From positions 29,581-93,580 of the forward strand of contig CAJTCU010000005.1 in assembly GCA_910574935.1 (NCBI GenBank): a DNA stretch of 64,000 bases, given 5' to 3'. The first letter of the stretch is position 1. Each line of letters begins with the position of its first letter. Source of the stretch: Oscillospiraceae bacterium. Its GTDB lineage: Bacteria > Bacillota > Clostridia > Oscillospirales > Acutalibacteraceae. Positions 34,396-43,085 of this stretch are shown here, in pieces. Made by a program: the position numbers and the translations under genes. Under the pieces are notes generated by a model. That model made no database searches and was not told the DNA's origin. It worked only from the letters and a program-made list of their open reading frames with translations.

Positions 34396-34647
34396 TCACG
34401 CTTCATAGTTATAATAGACATCTGCATCCGCTACCGCATAGAGATTTATCCATCTCGGAGTGCCGCCAAGCTCGATAAAATAAGGCTTTCTGCCGCCTTT
34501 TCTGTATCTTTCCTCATCCCGCTTTCCAATTCTTTCATAGCTGACAAAGCTATGTACAAATAAGCCGAAAGCACTGGGCTTGTCCGCATAGGGCTTGATT
34601 TGGAACATTTCTGAGCACAATGTAGGTATATACTTTAGCATAAGCAT
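34396..34647 (-). CDS. Small conserved ICE protein of unknown function
   Basis: The 83-residue protein (MLKYIPTLCSEMFQIKPYAD, KRDEERYRKGGRKPYFIELG, GTPRWINLYAVADADVYYNYEA) resembles a recurring ICE-encoded protein in Clostridia. No catalytic motif or membrane segment. It starts at 34647 or 34641. It is not part of the AbiE operon, which begins downstream with its own promoter. Confidence 0.6.
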   Translation of the reverse strand: MLMLKYIPTLCSEMFQIKPYADKPSAFGLFVHSFVSYERIGKRDEERYRKGGRKPYFIELGGTPRWINLYAVADADVYYNYEA

Positions 34648-34970
34648 TACTAAAGAGCATATATGATACGTCCAATCGTGAATACTAGCCTTAGTAGATG
34701 AATCTTTTTGGCCAAAAGACTGAAATTCATCTCTAGCGTGTTTTCTTATATTATATATCGTGATTATTTTGATGTCGAGTGCTAATTTTATAATTTTCCA
34801 ATTTTTTTGTAATTATTAAATATATGTATCTGACATTAAACGATAAGGTGCACTGCAGCATGTATGATGAAATACATATACCGCAGGATTTCTTTTTCCT
34901 TGATATGGTCGCACCATAATAGAAGCAATAAAGACTAAAACCCGATATTAAATGTAAGCTTGAATTGATT
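34648..34970. other. AT-rich non-coding stretch with a long palindrome
   Basis: No gene. An imperfect 40-base palindrome lies near 34694-34735 (TAGATGAAT...ATTCATCTCTA around CTTTTTGGCCAAAAG). It could be a terminator or a recombination-related structure. The rest is low-complexity AT-rich DNA preceding a MITE. Confidence 0.4.
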
Positions 34971-35156
34971 TAGGGCTTGTTTGAAAATAGAGGAAATGAC
35001 GAATTTTTGGCCAGAAGGGGACAATTTCAAGGAGAAGAACCGCTGTAGTTAGCTGCGCTAACTACGTCACTCTGGCGATTGACGAGGATTTTCGACGTAG
35101 AAAGTGGCCTCTTATGGCAAAAAAGACGACGTTTTCGATTTTTCAAACAAGCCCTA
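34971..35156. mobile_element. MITE family 1, copy 2
   Basis: TA-GGGCTTGTTTGAAAA ... TTTTTCAAACAAGCCC-TA, with an internal GTAGTTAG/CTAACTAC hairpin. Nearly identical in sequence and orientation to copy 4 at 59.67 kb. Confidence 0.9.
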
Positions 35157-35182
35157 AATAAGGACTTGTTCATTCTGCAAAA

Positions 35183-35228
35183 GGGAAGGGCAGAACAGTT
35201 TTGTGCTGTTCTGCCTTTCCTTCTTTTA
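35183..35228 (+). terminator. Strong terminator-like hairpin
   Basis: GGAAGGGCAGAACAG and CTGTTCTGCCTTTCC form a near-perfect 15-bp stem around TTTTGTG, followed by TTCTTTTATT. No obvious upstream gene on the plus strand; it may be a relic. Confidence 0.65.
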
Positions 35229-35248
35229 TTTCGGAGCTAAAATTTATT

Positions 35249-35424
35249 TAAGGCAACACCGCACCATTCGCGGCTGGCGCCTTAAGCACCGTCTTGCTTG
35301 TACATTTTCCGTGATAGCGCACAGCTTTCGCTTGTCAATGGTGAGATGGACGGCGCTCAATCTGTACACTCTGACGAAAAATCTGACTGCGCAATGCGGT
35401 ACTTAGAATTGTGCGGTATTGCCA
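35249..35424. repeat. Dispersed repeat family 2, copy 2 (about 175 bp)
   Basis: AGGCAACACCGCAC ... GTGCGGTATTGCC termini; internal GCTTTCGCTTGTCAA and GACGAAAAATCTGACTGCGCAA blocks are shared with the copy at 46.28 kb. Confidence 0.8.
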
Positions 35425-35451
35425 AAATATGCTCTAAGCGGTCCTCGCCTA

Positions 35452-35724
35452 TCACCGAAAAATCAGTGAATTAACAAGCCGTTTAGAGCATATATCACCC
35501 GCCGTCATTTTGCGTTTCTTATATTGGCACACCGTAAAATATTGTGGGCTGCGTTTTTCCGGCGCGTCAAACATCAGGTCAACGGCGTTTTTGAAGTTTT
35601 CATCATCCTCCCGCGCCTCGGACGCATTAAGCATTTCCAGCAGGGGGGTCATGTTCTTTTCTTCCTCCGGCGCTTTGTACCAGATGTGGGCAATCAGCCT
35701 GGACCGTAGGGTCGTTCAATATCT
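35452..35724 (-). pseudogene. C-terminal fragment of a second VirD4/TraG coupling protein
   Basis: The frame reads TLRSRLIAHIWYKAPEEEKN, MTPLLEMLNASEAREDDENF, DAPEKRSPQYFTVCQYKKRK, the typical end of a VirD4-type ICE coupling protein. No upstream part of the gene is present before the DUF421 gene's stop region, and the normal tail is altered. It belongs to a different ICE from the intact coupling gene at 4.3-6.2 kb and probably marks the right-hand edge of the island. Confidence 0.7.
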
Positions 35725-35754
35725 TTGGGGGCGCTGGGCTTGGTTAGCACTCTT

Positions 35755-36432
35755 TCATTTGCGCTTCTCCTTGCGGATAATCTGCTGCTTTCCGTCTGTA
35801 CGGGCGGTCATAATAAATACATCCTCCAGCGGGGCGCCCTGGTCCTTTAGCTGCTCCAGCAGCCAGGACGGGGTGTGGCCGCAGAGCTTCAGGGAGTTTT
35901 GGGAAATCTTCCCGTCGCTGATCACGACCACCTCCAGGGCTTCGGCAGGAGCCTTTACCCCGGCCTGCTTGGGGGTCAGTGGGCTGGCAGGAGACTTTTT
36001 TAGCACGCTTAGCTTGCCGTTGGTCTCTACAATGGCATAGGCCACGTCCTCCAGGGCGAAGTTTCCGGCCAGGCGCAGCTCTTCAAATAGGTCCTCAGTG
36101 CTCATGCGCAGGCGGCGCATTTGGTCTTGCAGCACTCGCCCGTTTTTGATGACTACCATGGGGCTGCCGCACACTACTTGCCGGAACTTTCCGCTTTTCA
36201 GCATGAGAATGGCCACCACGATCTCACAGACCACCAGTACCAGCATGGGCACCAGGCCGTTCCACAGGGGTTCGTCGTGTTGCTGGATGGGCATGACCGC
36301 CAGCTCGGAGATCAGTAGGGTAACGACCAGCTCGGAAGTTTGCAGCTGGCTGATCTGCCGTTTACCCATCAGGCGGACACTGATGAGAATGGCGGCGTAC
36401 ATAATGATGGTCCGCAAAAGAGATGTTACCAT
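35755..36432 (-). CDS. DUF421/YetF-like membrane protein
   Basis: The 225-residue protein has three N-terminal transmembrane helices (about 5-20, 33-50, 60-80) with the SVRLMGKRQISQLQTSELV signature of the DUF421/YetF family, followed by two cytoplasmic beta-rich repeats. In Bacillus, YetF-type and related DUF421 proteins sit in the spore inner membrane and strengthen spore resistance or influence germination. It is transcribed divergently from the gerA operon with about 120 bases between, consistent with a spore role. Intact. Confidence 0.88.
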   Translation of the reverse strand: MVTSLLRTIIMYAAILISVRLMGKRQISQLQTSELVVTLLISELAVMPIQQHDEPLWNGLVPMLVLVVCEIVVAILMLKSGKFRQVVCGSPMVVIKNGRVLQDQMRRLRMSTEDLFEELRLAGNFALEDVAYAIVETNGKLSVLKKSPASPLTPKQAGVKAPAEALEVVVISDGKISQNSLKLCGHTPSWLLEQLKDQGAPLEDVFIMTARTDGKQQIIRKEKRK

Positions 36433-36555
36433 AGGGCCCCCTTATTTCCATTTTGATGTTGTCTATAGTATCTCGCAAAGGGAGGGATTTTATCCGCATA
36501 TTTTCCCGGCTTGTGGCAAATATAGAGGATGTATCTCATGGTTTGGGGGGATTCT

Positions 36556-38010
36556 GTGGAGAAAATATCGGTTAAACTTGAGGAGAACAAGCAGTATCTG
36601 CAAGAGCGGTTTAAAAACGCCATGGACTTTATGATGCGGGAGCTACAGGTTTCCGGCACACCGGCGGCGCTGTTTGGGCTGGACGGGCTGGTGAGCAAGC
36701 AGATTATCACCCTAAGCGTTTTGAATCCCCTGATGAAGGCCGAAAATCTTTCGGGCCAGGGCGACGCGCTGCTATCCGCTATTGAGAGCGGGGTGCTGGG
36801 CTCTATGGAGCAAAAGCGGGAGAGCCGGATGGAGCAGATCCTTTTCCTGCTTATGAGCGGCTTCGCGGTGCTGTGTTTGGAGGGCTGTGGAGAGGCTCTG
36901 GTGTTTGGGGTGCAGGGCTTCGAGAGCCGGGGCCCCGACGAGCCCCAGAATGAGGTGATGCAGCGAGGGGCCAAAGACGGATTTACCGAGAGCTACCAGA
37001 ACAATATCTCTCTGATCCGCAGGCGGATGAAAACCACCTCTCTAAAATTTGAACAGGCCCAGGTGGGGGAAAAGAGCCATACCCCTTTGGCCATCTGCTA
37101 TCTAGAGGGAGTGGCCAGCCCAGAGATTTTGGCGGAGGTGCGCCGCCGCTTAAAGACCTTTGACCTGGACACCGCCCTGGGGGCTGGATATTTGGTGAGC
37201 TTTTTAAACCAGGGCGGGGTGTTCAGCGGGGTGGGCATGACCGAGCGCCCTGACGTGGTCTGCGGCAAGATTGAAGAGGGCCGGGTGGCTATTCTAATGG
37301 AAGGTACGCCCAGCGTAATCCTGGTGCCGTTCCTGTTTGTGGAGAACTTCCAGACCCTGGACGATTACTTGTCCCGGCCCTTTTATGGCACATTCATCCG
37401 CTGGTTGAAATATGCCTCTTTCTTTTTGGGGGCCTTTCTGCCAGGGCTGTACGTGGCTATTGCCACCCACCACCCGGAAATGCTGCCCGAGGCGCTGCTG
37501 CTGAAAATTGCCGAGAGCGAAGCAAAGACCCCCTTTCCGGTGATGGCGGAGACCTTGCTGTTGTACTTTCTCTACGAGGTGCTGAGAGAGGCGGGCCTGC
37601 GGGCGCCCCGGTCCCTTTCGGCCACGGTAAGCATTGTGGGGGGCCTAGTCTTGGGAGATACGGCGGTGTCCGCGGGGCTGGTCAGCGCCTCGTCTCTGCT
37701 GGTGGTAGCCCTTACGGCCATTGCGGGCTATGCGGTGCCCAGGCTGTACGAGCCCCTGGCCCTGCTGCGGCTGGGATTTCTGCTAGCGGGGGGATTTTTG
37801 GGGGTATGGGGTGTAATGTTGGGCCTGGTGCTTTTGGTCATGGACTTGTGCGGTACCCAAAGCTTTGGGGTTCCACTGCTGGCCCCGGCCGCGCCTTATA
37901 ACAGCCGGCTAGCTTTTCGAGATGTGTTTGTTCGGGCTGGCTGGAAGCGGCTGGCCAAAGGAAAGGCCCGGGTACAGGATATGCCTGGCAGCCGGGAAAC
38001 GGGAGAATAG
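36556..38010 (+). CDS. gerAA: Spore germinant receptor subunit A (GerAA family)
   Basis: The 484-residue protein begins at GTG 36556, chosen because GGGGGGATTCT precedes it. It has a soluble N-terminal half (about 240 residues) of the GerA fold with TPSVILVPFLF near its end, then four to six membrane helices (about 285-460, e.g. YASFFLGAFLPGLYVAIATH). GerAA, with GerAB and GerAC, forms the spore inner-membrane receptor that opens on germinant binding. First gene of a tight three-gene operon. Confidence 0.95.
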   Translation: MEKISVKLEENKQYLQERFKNAMDFMMRELQVSGTPAALFGLDGLVSKQIITLSVLNPLMKAENLSGQGDALLSAIESGVLGSMEQKRESRMEQILFLLMSGFAVLCLEGCGEALVFGVQGFESRGPDEPQNEVMQRGAKDGFTESYQNNISLIRRRMKTTSLKFEQAQVGEKSHTPLAICYLEGVASPEILAEVRRRLKTFDLDTALGAGYLVSFLNQGGVFSGVGMTERPDVVCGKIEEGRVAILMEGTPSVILVPFLFVENFQTLDDYLSRPFYGTFIRWLKYASFFLGAFLPGLYVAIATHHPEMLPEALLLKIAESEAKTPFPVMAETLLLYFLYEVLREAGLRAPRSLSATVSIVGGLVLGDTAVSAGLVSASSLLVVALTAIAGYAVPRLYEPLALLRLGFLLAGGFLGVWGVMLGLVLLVMDLCGTQSFGVPLLAPAAPYNSRLAFRDVFVRAGWKRLAKGKARVQDMPGSRETGE

Positions 38011-38023
38011 AAAGGAGAGCGCC

Positions 38024-39109
38024 ATGAAGCGGACAAATATCAGTGCGGGGCAGTTTTTTATAGCCATGTTCGTGTCAGGGTCAGTGGTCACCCTGGCCCT
38101 GAACAGCCGCTACACAGGTGGGGAAAACCTGCTGGAAAGCCTGGTCTCCTGTGTGGCGGCCATGGCCCTGGGGGTGCTTATTGCCCTGCCCATTGGCTTG
38201 GCTCTTGGAGAGAGCAGAGAGGGCGGTGTGCCGGAGCTGGCCATGAAGCGTCTGGGACCAGTAGGCTGGGTGGTGCCCCTTTGCTATGTGGGATACTTTG
38301 TACTGGCGGGAAGCTCTACCCTGGCCCTATTCCTGATTTTTTTGATGGATACGGTTAATCCGGGATTTTCCGCCTGGCTGGTGGGGGTAGCCCTGGTGGG
38401 GGTGGCCCTGTTTGGAGCCCTGCGGGGGCTGGAAACTGTGGGCAGAAGCGCGACCTGCGTGTTTGCGGCGGTGGTGCTGGGCTGCGGGCTGGTGTTTGGC
38501 CTGGTGGCCTGGCGCTTTGACCCAGAGAACCTGGAACCCCTTTTCTACCAGGGGCTGGGTCAAACGGTGCACAGCGTGGGGTTGTTTTTGGCCCGGGCCT
38601 CTATTTTTGCGGATATGGCCGTACTGCTGCCCCAGGTGCGGGGGAAAAGGGCCCGGGGCTTTGCCGGCTGGATGGCCGGCACGGTGCTGTTTGTGGGGAT
38701 TACCATTTTGCTAACCGCGGGATGCCTGGGGCGTTACGCCTATACTCAAAACTTTCCGGTGTACGTGCTGGCCTCTCTCACCCAAGTGCGCTCTCTACAG
38801 CGGCTGGATGCGGTATTCACCGGGGTATGGATGATGGGCCTGGTGGTAAAGCTGGCTTGGGACCTATATGCCTGCCGGGTGTGCTTTTGGGCTCTTTGGA
38901 GAGGAAACAAGGCCCGAAGCCGGTGGGCCCTGTGGGCCACAGCAGGGGCCGTACTGGCGCTGGCTATGTTGGGGGCGGGCCTGCGGCCTGTACAGCGGGT
39001 GCTGATGAATACCTGGCTGCTGGCCCTGTGCACAGGGGCGGTGGGGGCCGTTCCGCCCCTGCTGGTGTGGCTAGCGGGATGTTTCCAGAGGAAGAAAGGG
39101 GGCGGGTAG
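38024..39109 (+). CDS. gerAB: Spore germinant receptor subunit B (GerAB family)
   Basis: The 361-residue protein begins at the ATG at 38024 with AAAGGAGAGCGCC upstream, 13 bases after gerAA. Ten hydrophobic helices of the APC transporter fold (endospore germination permease, PF03845-like); the N-terminal MKRTNISAGQFFIAMFVSGS is typical. GerAB is the likely germinant-binding subunit and conducts ions or water during germination. Its stop abuts the gerAC start. Confidence 0.93.
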   Translation: MKRTNISAGQFFIAMFVSGSVVTLALNSRYTGGENLLESLVSCVAAMALGVLIALPIGLALGESREGGVPELAMKRLGPVGWVVPLCYVGYFVLAGSSTLALFLIFLMDTVNPGFSAWLVGVALVGVALFGALRGLETVGRSATCVFAAVVLGCGLVFGLVAWRFDPENLEPLFYQGLGQTVHSVGLFLARASIFADMAVLLPQVRGKRARGFAGWMAGTVLFVGITILLTAGCLGRYAYTQNFPVYVLASLTQVRSLQRLDAVFTGVWMMGLVVKLAWDLYACRVCFWALWRGNKARSRWALWATAGAVLALAMLGAGLRPVQRVLMNTWLLALCTGAVGAVPPLLVWLAGCFQRKKGGG

Positions 39110-40207
39110 ATGAAACAAGAAAAACGGCGTCTGAAAAAAATTATTTCTGTTCTGTTGATAGGGACCCTGCCCCTGCTGTTTTCTGGCTGCGGGTACCCGG
39201 AGCTCTACGAGCGAGTGATTATCCATGGCATTGGCGTGGACTGGACCGGCCGGGAGTACCAGGTAACAGTACGTTCATCGGTCTCGGCAGAGGATGAGGG
39301 GGAAGAGTTGTTTACCTGCCGGGGCTCCACAGTGTTGGAGGCTCTTTCGTCCCTGTCTTTGGAGACTGGCCGAGAGCCCTTTTATTCCCACAATTATTTG
39401 GTGGTGTTCGGGATGGATTGCGCCCGCCGGGGCCTGGACGACTGCCTGGACTTTTTTGTACGTTATTACAACACCCGGCCCGCGGTGAAAATGTTTTTAG
39501 CGGCGGGTACAGCAGAGGAGGTACTCTCCGTACAGCAAGAGGGCAAGCTGCTAAGAATGTCTGAAATCGAAGCTCTGGGCAGCGGCGGACAGTATAATGG
39601 CATGACCGTGGACGTGGAAATTTTGGACTTTGTCAATGGTGTAAAGGGCCAGGGCATGTCGCCGGTACTGCCTGTACTGGAGGCCACAGACAACGGAGCC
39701 CGGGTGGCGGGCACCGCCTACTTTGAGGGGTACAAAATAAAGGGTCTGCTCACGCCAGAGCAGACCCGGGGATTTTTGGCGGCCACTGGCCGGTTGGATA
39801 AGGGCGAGCTGGCCCTGGAGGGCCCGGCCCGGGCCACCCTGAGCCTGCGCAGCGTGAAAAGCGAGATCAAAGAGACCGCCGCCCACCCGCCGGCTTTTTC
39901 CATTATAATAGAGGCGGATGCGGACGTCAGCGCGGCAGTGGAGGCCCAAGGGAGTGAGGGGGAATTTTACGCTAATCTGGAAAAAGAGGTCGCCCAGAAG
40001 CTGGAAGAGGAGATCCGCGGAGCCCTGGACCAAGCCCTGCTGCGGGACGGATGCGATATTTTCGGCCTGGGAAGACAGATGTACCGGGAACAGCCGGAAC
40101 AATGGCGGGATATTCGCCAGTGGCCGGACCCAGAACTGACCTGTGAGGTTCGGGTAGAATTCAAAGTGCGGCGGATGGAGCAGGAAAATCTGAATGGAGT
40201 GGCGTAA
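39110..40207 (+). CDS. gerAC: Spore germinant receptor subunit C, lipoprotein (GerAC family)
   Basis: The 365-residue protein has a lipoprotein signal (LLIGTLPLLFSGC, lipidated Cys near residue 27) and the Ger(x)C domains: VIIHGIGVDWTGREYQVTVR at the start of domain 1 and the C-terminal domain rich in E and K. The start immediately follows the gerAB stop (TAGATG). GerAC is held on the outer face of the spore inner membrane and is required for receptor function. Last gene of the operon; a structured terminator-like region follows. Confidence 0.95.
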   Translation: MKQEKRRLKKIISVLLIGTLPLLFSGCGYPELYERVIIHGIGVDWTGREYQVTVRSSVSAEDEGEELFTCRGSTVLEALSSLSLETGREPFYSHNYLVVFGMDCARRGLDDCLDFFVRYYNTRPAVKMFLAAGTAEEVLSVQQEGKLLRMSEIEALGSGGQYNGMTVDVEILDFVNGVKGQGMSPVLPVLEATDNGARVAGTAYFEGYKIKGLLTPEQTRGFLAATGRLDKGELALEGPARATLSLRSVKSEIKETAAHPPAFSIIIEADADVSAAVEAQGSEGEFYANLEKEVAQKLEEEIRGALDQALLRDGCDIFGLGRQMYREQPEQWRDIRQWPDPELTCEVRVEFKVRRMEQENLNGVA

Positions 40208-40303
40208 AAAGCCATCCTGGGCGCCGTGGGAGCCTTACTCCGTGCGGAGAGCTTAGCATACAGAGAGGGCTTTGGTACAGCTGGGGCCCAGGAGTGCTTT
40301 TTC
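40208..40303 (+). terminator. Long-stem structured element after gerAC
   Basis: AAAGCCATCCTGGGC and GCCCAGGAGTGCTTT close a 96-base structure with one 2-base internal mismatch, followed by TTCTT. The interior contains a CTCCGTGCGGAG hairpin. It can serve as the gerA terminator, but the large loop is unusual. Remaining bases to 40340 are non-coding. Confidence 0.5.
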
Positions 40304-40340
40304 TTATGAAAGATAACAGGGGCTTGCGTATTCCTGTTAA

Positions 40341-42194
40341 CTATACCTCGATATAGATGTTGTAGTGCAGCAGCCAGTAGTTGATCTGAATCAGGTACGC
40401 CAGCATTTGGGGGCCAGCCATCAGCTGGCCAAACCAGGGCTTGCCGTAGTCGAAGCTCTGGCCTAAAAGGCCCTGTACCGCCTCCTTGGACAGAATCTTA
40501 TGGATGGGCTGTAGGCTGTCCCGTAAAATATAGGTAAGCCGTTGTTTTAGGATAGCTTCATAGCCAGGATTGTGGGTTTTGGGGTAGGGGCTCTTTTTCC
40601 GCTGGAGGACCTCCCTTGGCAGCAGACCCTGGGCGGCGTCCCGCAGCAGGCCTTTTGGTACTCCGCCCGGGCACTTAAACTCCCAGGGCACGTTATATAC
40701 GTACTGGGCAATGCGGTGGTCGCAATAGGGCACCCGTACTTCCAGGCCGCTCCACATGCTGCACCGGTCTTTGCGGTCCAGCAGGGTGGCCATGAACCAC
40801 CGCATGTTCAGGTAGCTGATCTCCCGCATCCGCCGCTGCTCCGGGGGTTCTCCCGGCAGGGTGGGCACAGCCCGCAACGTCTCGTCCAAACGCTTGCCCA
40901 CGTATTCCTCCATGCCCAGCTGTTCTTGCAGCTCTGGGTCCAAAAGGGACTGGCGCACGTCCAGGTTGTTGCTCCAGGGAAAGTGGGTACCGTCGAACAT
41001 TTCCCGCCGGTGGAACCAGGGGTAGCCGCCGAAGATCTCGTCGGCACACTCGCCGCACAGGGCCACCACATGGTTCTGCTTTACCTGGCGGCAGAAGTGC
41101 AGAAGGGAGCCGTCAATGTCCGCCATGCCCGGAAGGTCCTTGGCAATGACCCCCTCGAAGAGGGAATCGGCCAGCTGGTCGTTGCTGCACAGCAGGGTGG
41201 TGTGGTGGGTGTCCAGCAGCCCGCTGACCTTTTCGGCCCAAGCCTGGTCCCGGTCTGGCTGAAAGGAGCTGGGGGTGAAGAATTCTTCGTTACCCTCAAA
41301 CTCAAAGGAATAGGTAGAAAGCCCCTGGCCCCGCTCTTTTAGAAGTTTTGCGGCAATGGCTGTTACCACGCTGGAGTCCAGCCCCCCAGAGAGAAAAGTG
41401 CATAGGGGCACGTCGGCGGCCAGCTGCCGGTCCACGGTGTCCATCAGCAGATCCCGCAGGGCGTTCACAGTCTCTTGGTATGTCTCGGTGTGGGGGGCGG
41501 CGGTCAGATCAAAGTATTTTTGCTGCGTAAATCCCTCCCGGCCGAACACAGCCCAGTGGCCGGGCTTCAGCTCGTGGATATCCTTAAACACCCCGCAGCC
41601 CGGGGTGCGGGCGGGTCCCAAGCCAAAGACCTCGCACAGTCCCTGGCGGTCCAGCACGGGGTTGACCCCGGGAAATTCGAACAGGCCCTTGATCTCCGAG
41701 CTGAAGGCCAGCCGGTCCCCCTGGAAAGTATAGAACAGGGGCTTTACCCCAAAGCGGTCCCGGCACAGGAAGGTACGCTGCCGGCGGGTGTCGTCCACGG
41801 CAAAAGCGAAAATACCGTTCAGCTTTTCTGGACAATCCTCGCCATAGATGATGTAGGCGTTGAGTACTACTTCGGTATCACAGTGGGTGTAAAAGGTACA
41901 GCCCTTTGCCTCCAGATCAGCTCGAAGCTCGGCGGCGTTGTACAGCTCGCCGTTATAGGCAATGGTATACTCCTGGCCCTCCCGCTGGACGGTCATGGGC
42001 TGGGCCCCGTTTTGGGGATCAATCACAGCCAGGCGCATGTGGGCCAGGGCGCAGTGGCCGCTAACATGGGCCCCCTGGCTGTCGGGCCCCCGGTGGCTTA
42101 GACGACGGGCCATGCGCCGGGCTAGAGCCATCCACAGGTATTTTTCGTCTAATAGATTATCATCGTAGTCGCTGAAACCAGCAAATCCACACAT
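40341..42194 (-). CDS. asnB: Asparagine synthetase (glutamine-hydrolysing)
   Basis: The 617-residue protein has an N-terminal glutamine amidotransferase class II domain with nucleophile Cys2 (MCGFAGF, then SHRGPDSQG and YNGELYN). The C-terminal synthetase domain holds the ATP pyrophosphatase loop SGGLDSS near residue 270. It forms asparagine from aspartate, glutamine and ATP. Length and motifs are standard for AsnB. The gene is convergent with gerAC. The upstream region to 42310 shows no leader structure on this strand. Confidence 0.96.
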   Translation of the reverse strand: MCGFAGFSDYDDNLLDEKYLWMALARRMARRLSHRGPDSQGAHVSGHCALAHMRLAVIDPQNGAQPMTVQREGQEYTIAYNGELYNAAELRADLEAKGCTFYTHCDTEVVLNAYIIYGEDCPEKLNGIFAFAVDDTRRQRTFLCRDRFGVKPLFYTFQGDRLAFSSEIKGLFEFPGVNPVLDRQGLCEVFGLGPARTPGCGVFKDIHELKPGHWAVFGREGFTQQKYFDLTAAPHTETYQETVNALRDLLMDTVDRQLAADVPLCTFLSGGLDSSVVTAIAAKLLKERGQGLSTYSFEFEGNEEFFTPSSFQPDRDQAWAEKVSGLLDTHHTTLLCSNDQLADSLFEGVIAKDLPGMADIDGSLLHFCRQVKQNHVVALCGECADEIFGGYPWFHRREMFDGTHFPWSNNLDVRQSLLDPELQEQLGMEEYVGKRLDETLRAVPTLPGEPPEQRRMREISYLNMRWFMATLLDRKDRCSMWSGLEVRVPYCDHRIAQYVYNVPWEFKCPGGVPKGLLRDAAQGLLPREVLQRKKSPYPKTHNPGYEAILKQRLTYILRDSLQPIHKILSKEAVQGLLGQSFDYGKPWFGQLMAGPQMLAYLIQINYWLLHYNIYIEV

Positions 42195-42315
42195 AAAACC
42201 AGACCCTTTCTAAACGAAGTATTCATTTGCGCTTTTCTATTATATGTGGAAAGGGCCAAGGGTTTCCTCACTATGGAGAGGGTGTGAATTTTTTAAAAAT
42301 AATAACGATTCTCAC

Positions 42316-42344
42316 TTTACAAATTTTGGAAACTGTGGTATAAT
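42316..42344 (+). promoter_or_regulatory. Promoter of the Fur-family gene with a Fur-box-like sequence
   Basis: TTTACA, a 17-base spacer and TATAAT form a near-consensus sigma-A promoter. Directly upstream, AATAATAACGATTCTCA partly resembles a Fur/PerR box, so autoregulation by the downstream regulator is plausible. Confidence 0.75.
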
Positions 42345-42350
42345 GGGTTC

Positions 42351-42659
42351 TCATAAACCTAGGGAGAAGCCCTGAAGGGCGAAGCAACTTTCTTTTGTTA
42401 TGCAAGGCGCTGGTTTTCCCTAAGCGGATATGATTTATAGTATCATTCATAGTTATAGCCCGGTGGCTGTCTCGGTTCAGCGGGCAAGGGTGTGAAGAGA
42501 CTTTTGTTTGGGCTTATCAGGCCTTTGGCGGGGGCATTTGCTTGCTTTGGGTCCTATATAAGCTGCTTATCTTGAATTCGTTTAAACTGTGACGCCCCTA
42601 TTTTGTAAGATAGAGGCCAGCCGCCCTCCAGGGGCGTGGACAAACAAGGGGGAAGGCTG
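42351..42659 (+). ncRNA. Long structured leader of the Fur-family gene
   Basis: The transcript would start near 42351. Within the first 75 bases TAGGGA/TCCCTA closes a junction with a GCCCTGAAGGGC hairpin and a GCAAC/GTTATGC arm. A second unit near 42458-42520 pairs AGCCC with GGGCT and GTCTC with GAGAC. I cannot match it to a known riboswitch class. A 300-base leader is long for a regulator gene. Confidence 0.4.
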
Positions 42660-43085
42660 TTGGAAAAGCGGGAGAATTTCAGCCGGAAGCGGGCCGCCAT
42701 TTTGCGGGCCCTGCAAGAGGCACGGAACCACCCCAGTGCGGAGTGGATCTACCGCCAGCTAAAGCCCCGGTACCCGGACCTTAGCCTGGGCACTGTGTAC
42801 CGCAATCTGGGTCGCTTCTGCGAAAGCGGCCAGGTGGTAAGTCTGGGGGTGGTGGAGGGACATGAGCGCTTTGACGGCGACATTTCACCACACGCCCACT
42901 TGGTTTGCGCTGGGTGTGGGGCGGTGGTGGATATTCCCCGGGAAATGCCAGGGGAAGAGGAGCTGGCGGCGGTTTCCAACGAGACGGGCTGCCGGGTTAG
43001 CGGAGCCAGCGTTACCTTTACCGGGCTGTGCCCCCAGTGTGTAGAAAGGGAGAAACAGGATGGAACTAAGGAAGATCACCTTTGA
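42660..43085 (+). CDS. Fur-family metal/peroxide-responsive repressor
   Basis: The 141-residue protein starts at TTG 42660, favoured because GGGGGAAGG precedes it; a GTG at 42636 is possible. Winged helix (HPSAEWIYRQLKPRYPDLSL followed by GTVYRNLGRF) and a metal-binding dimerisation domain with HAHLVCAGCG and a C-terminal CPQC, i.e. two CxxC pairs for structural zinc. Could be PerR, Fur or Zur; grouping with rubrerythrin and rubredoxin favours a PerR-like peroxide role. Its end overlaps the next gene by 26 bases. Confidence 0.9.
   Translation: MEKRENFSRKRAAILRALQEARNHPSAEWIYRQLKPRYPDLSLGTVYRNLGRFCESGQVVSLGVVEGHERFDGDISPHAHLVCAGCGAVVDIPREMPGEEELAAVSNETGCRVSGASVTFTGLCPQCVEREKQDGTKEDHL

Noticed and set aside
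34694-34735. Long palindrome as an attachment site
   Set aside because: No copy at another border of the island and no nearby integrase site, so only noted as a palindrome.
42351-42430. Known manganese (yybP-ykoY), cobalamin or c-di-GMP riboswitch
   Set aside because: Conserved core sequences of these classes could not be found; kept as an unassigned structured leader.
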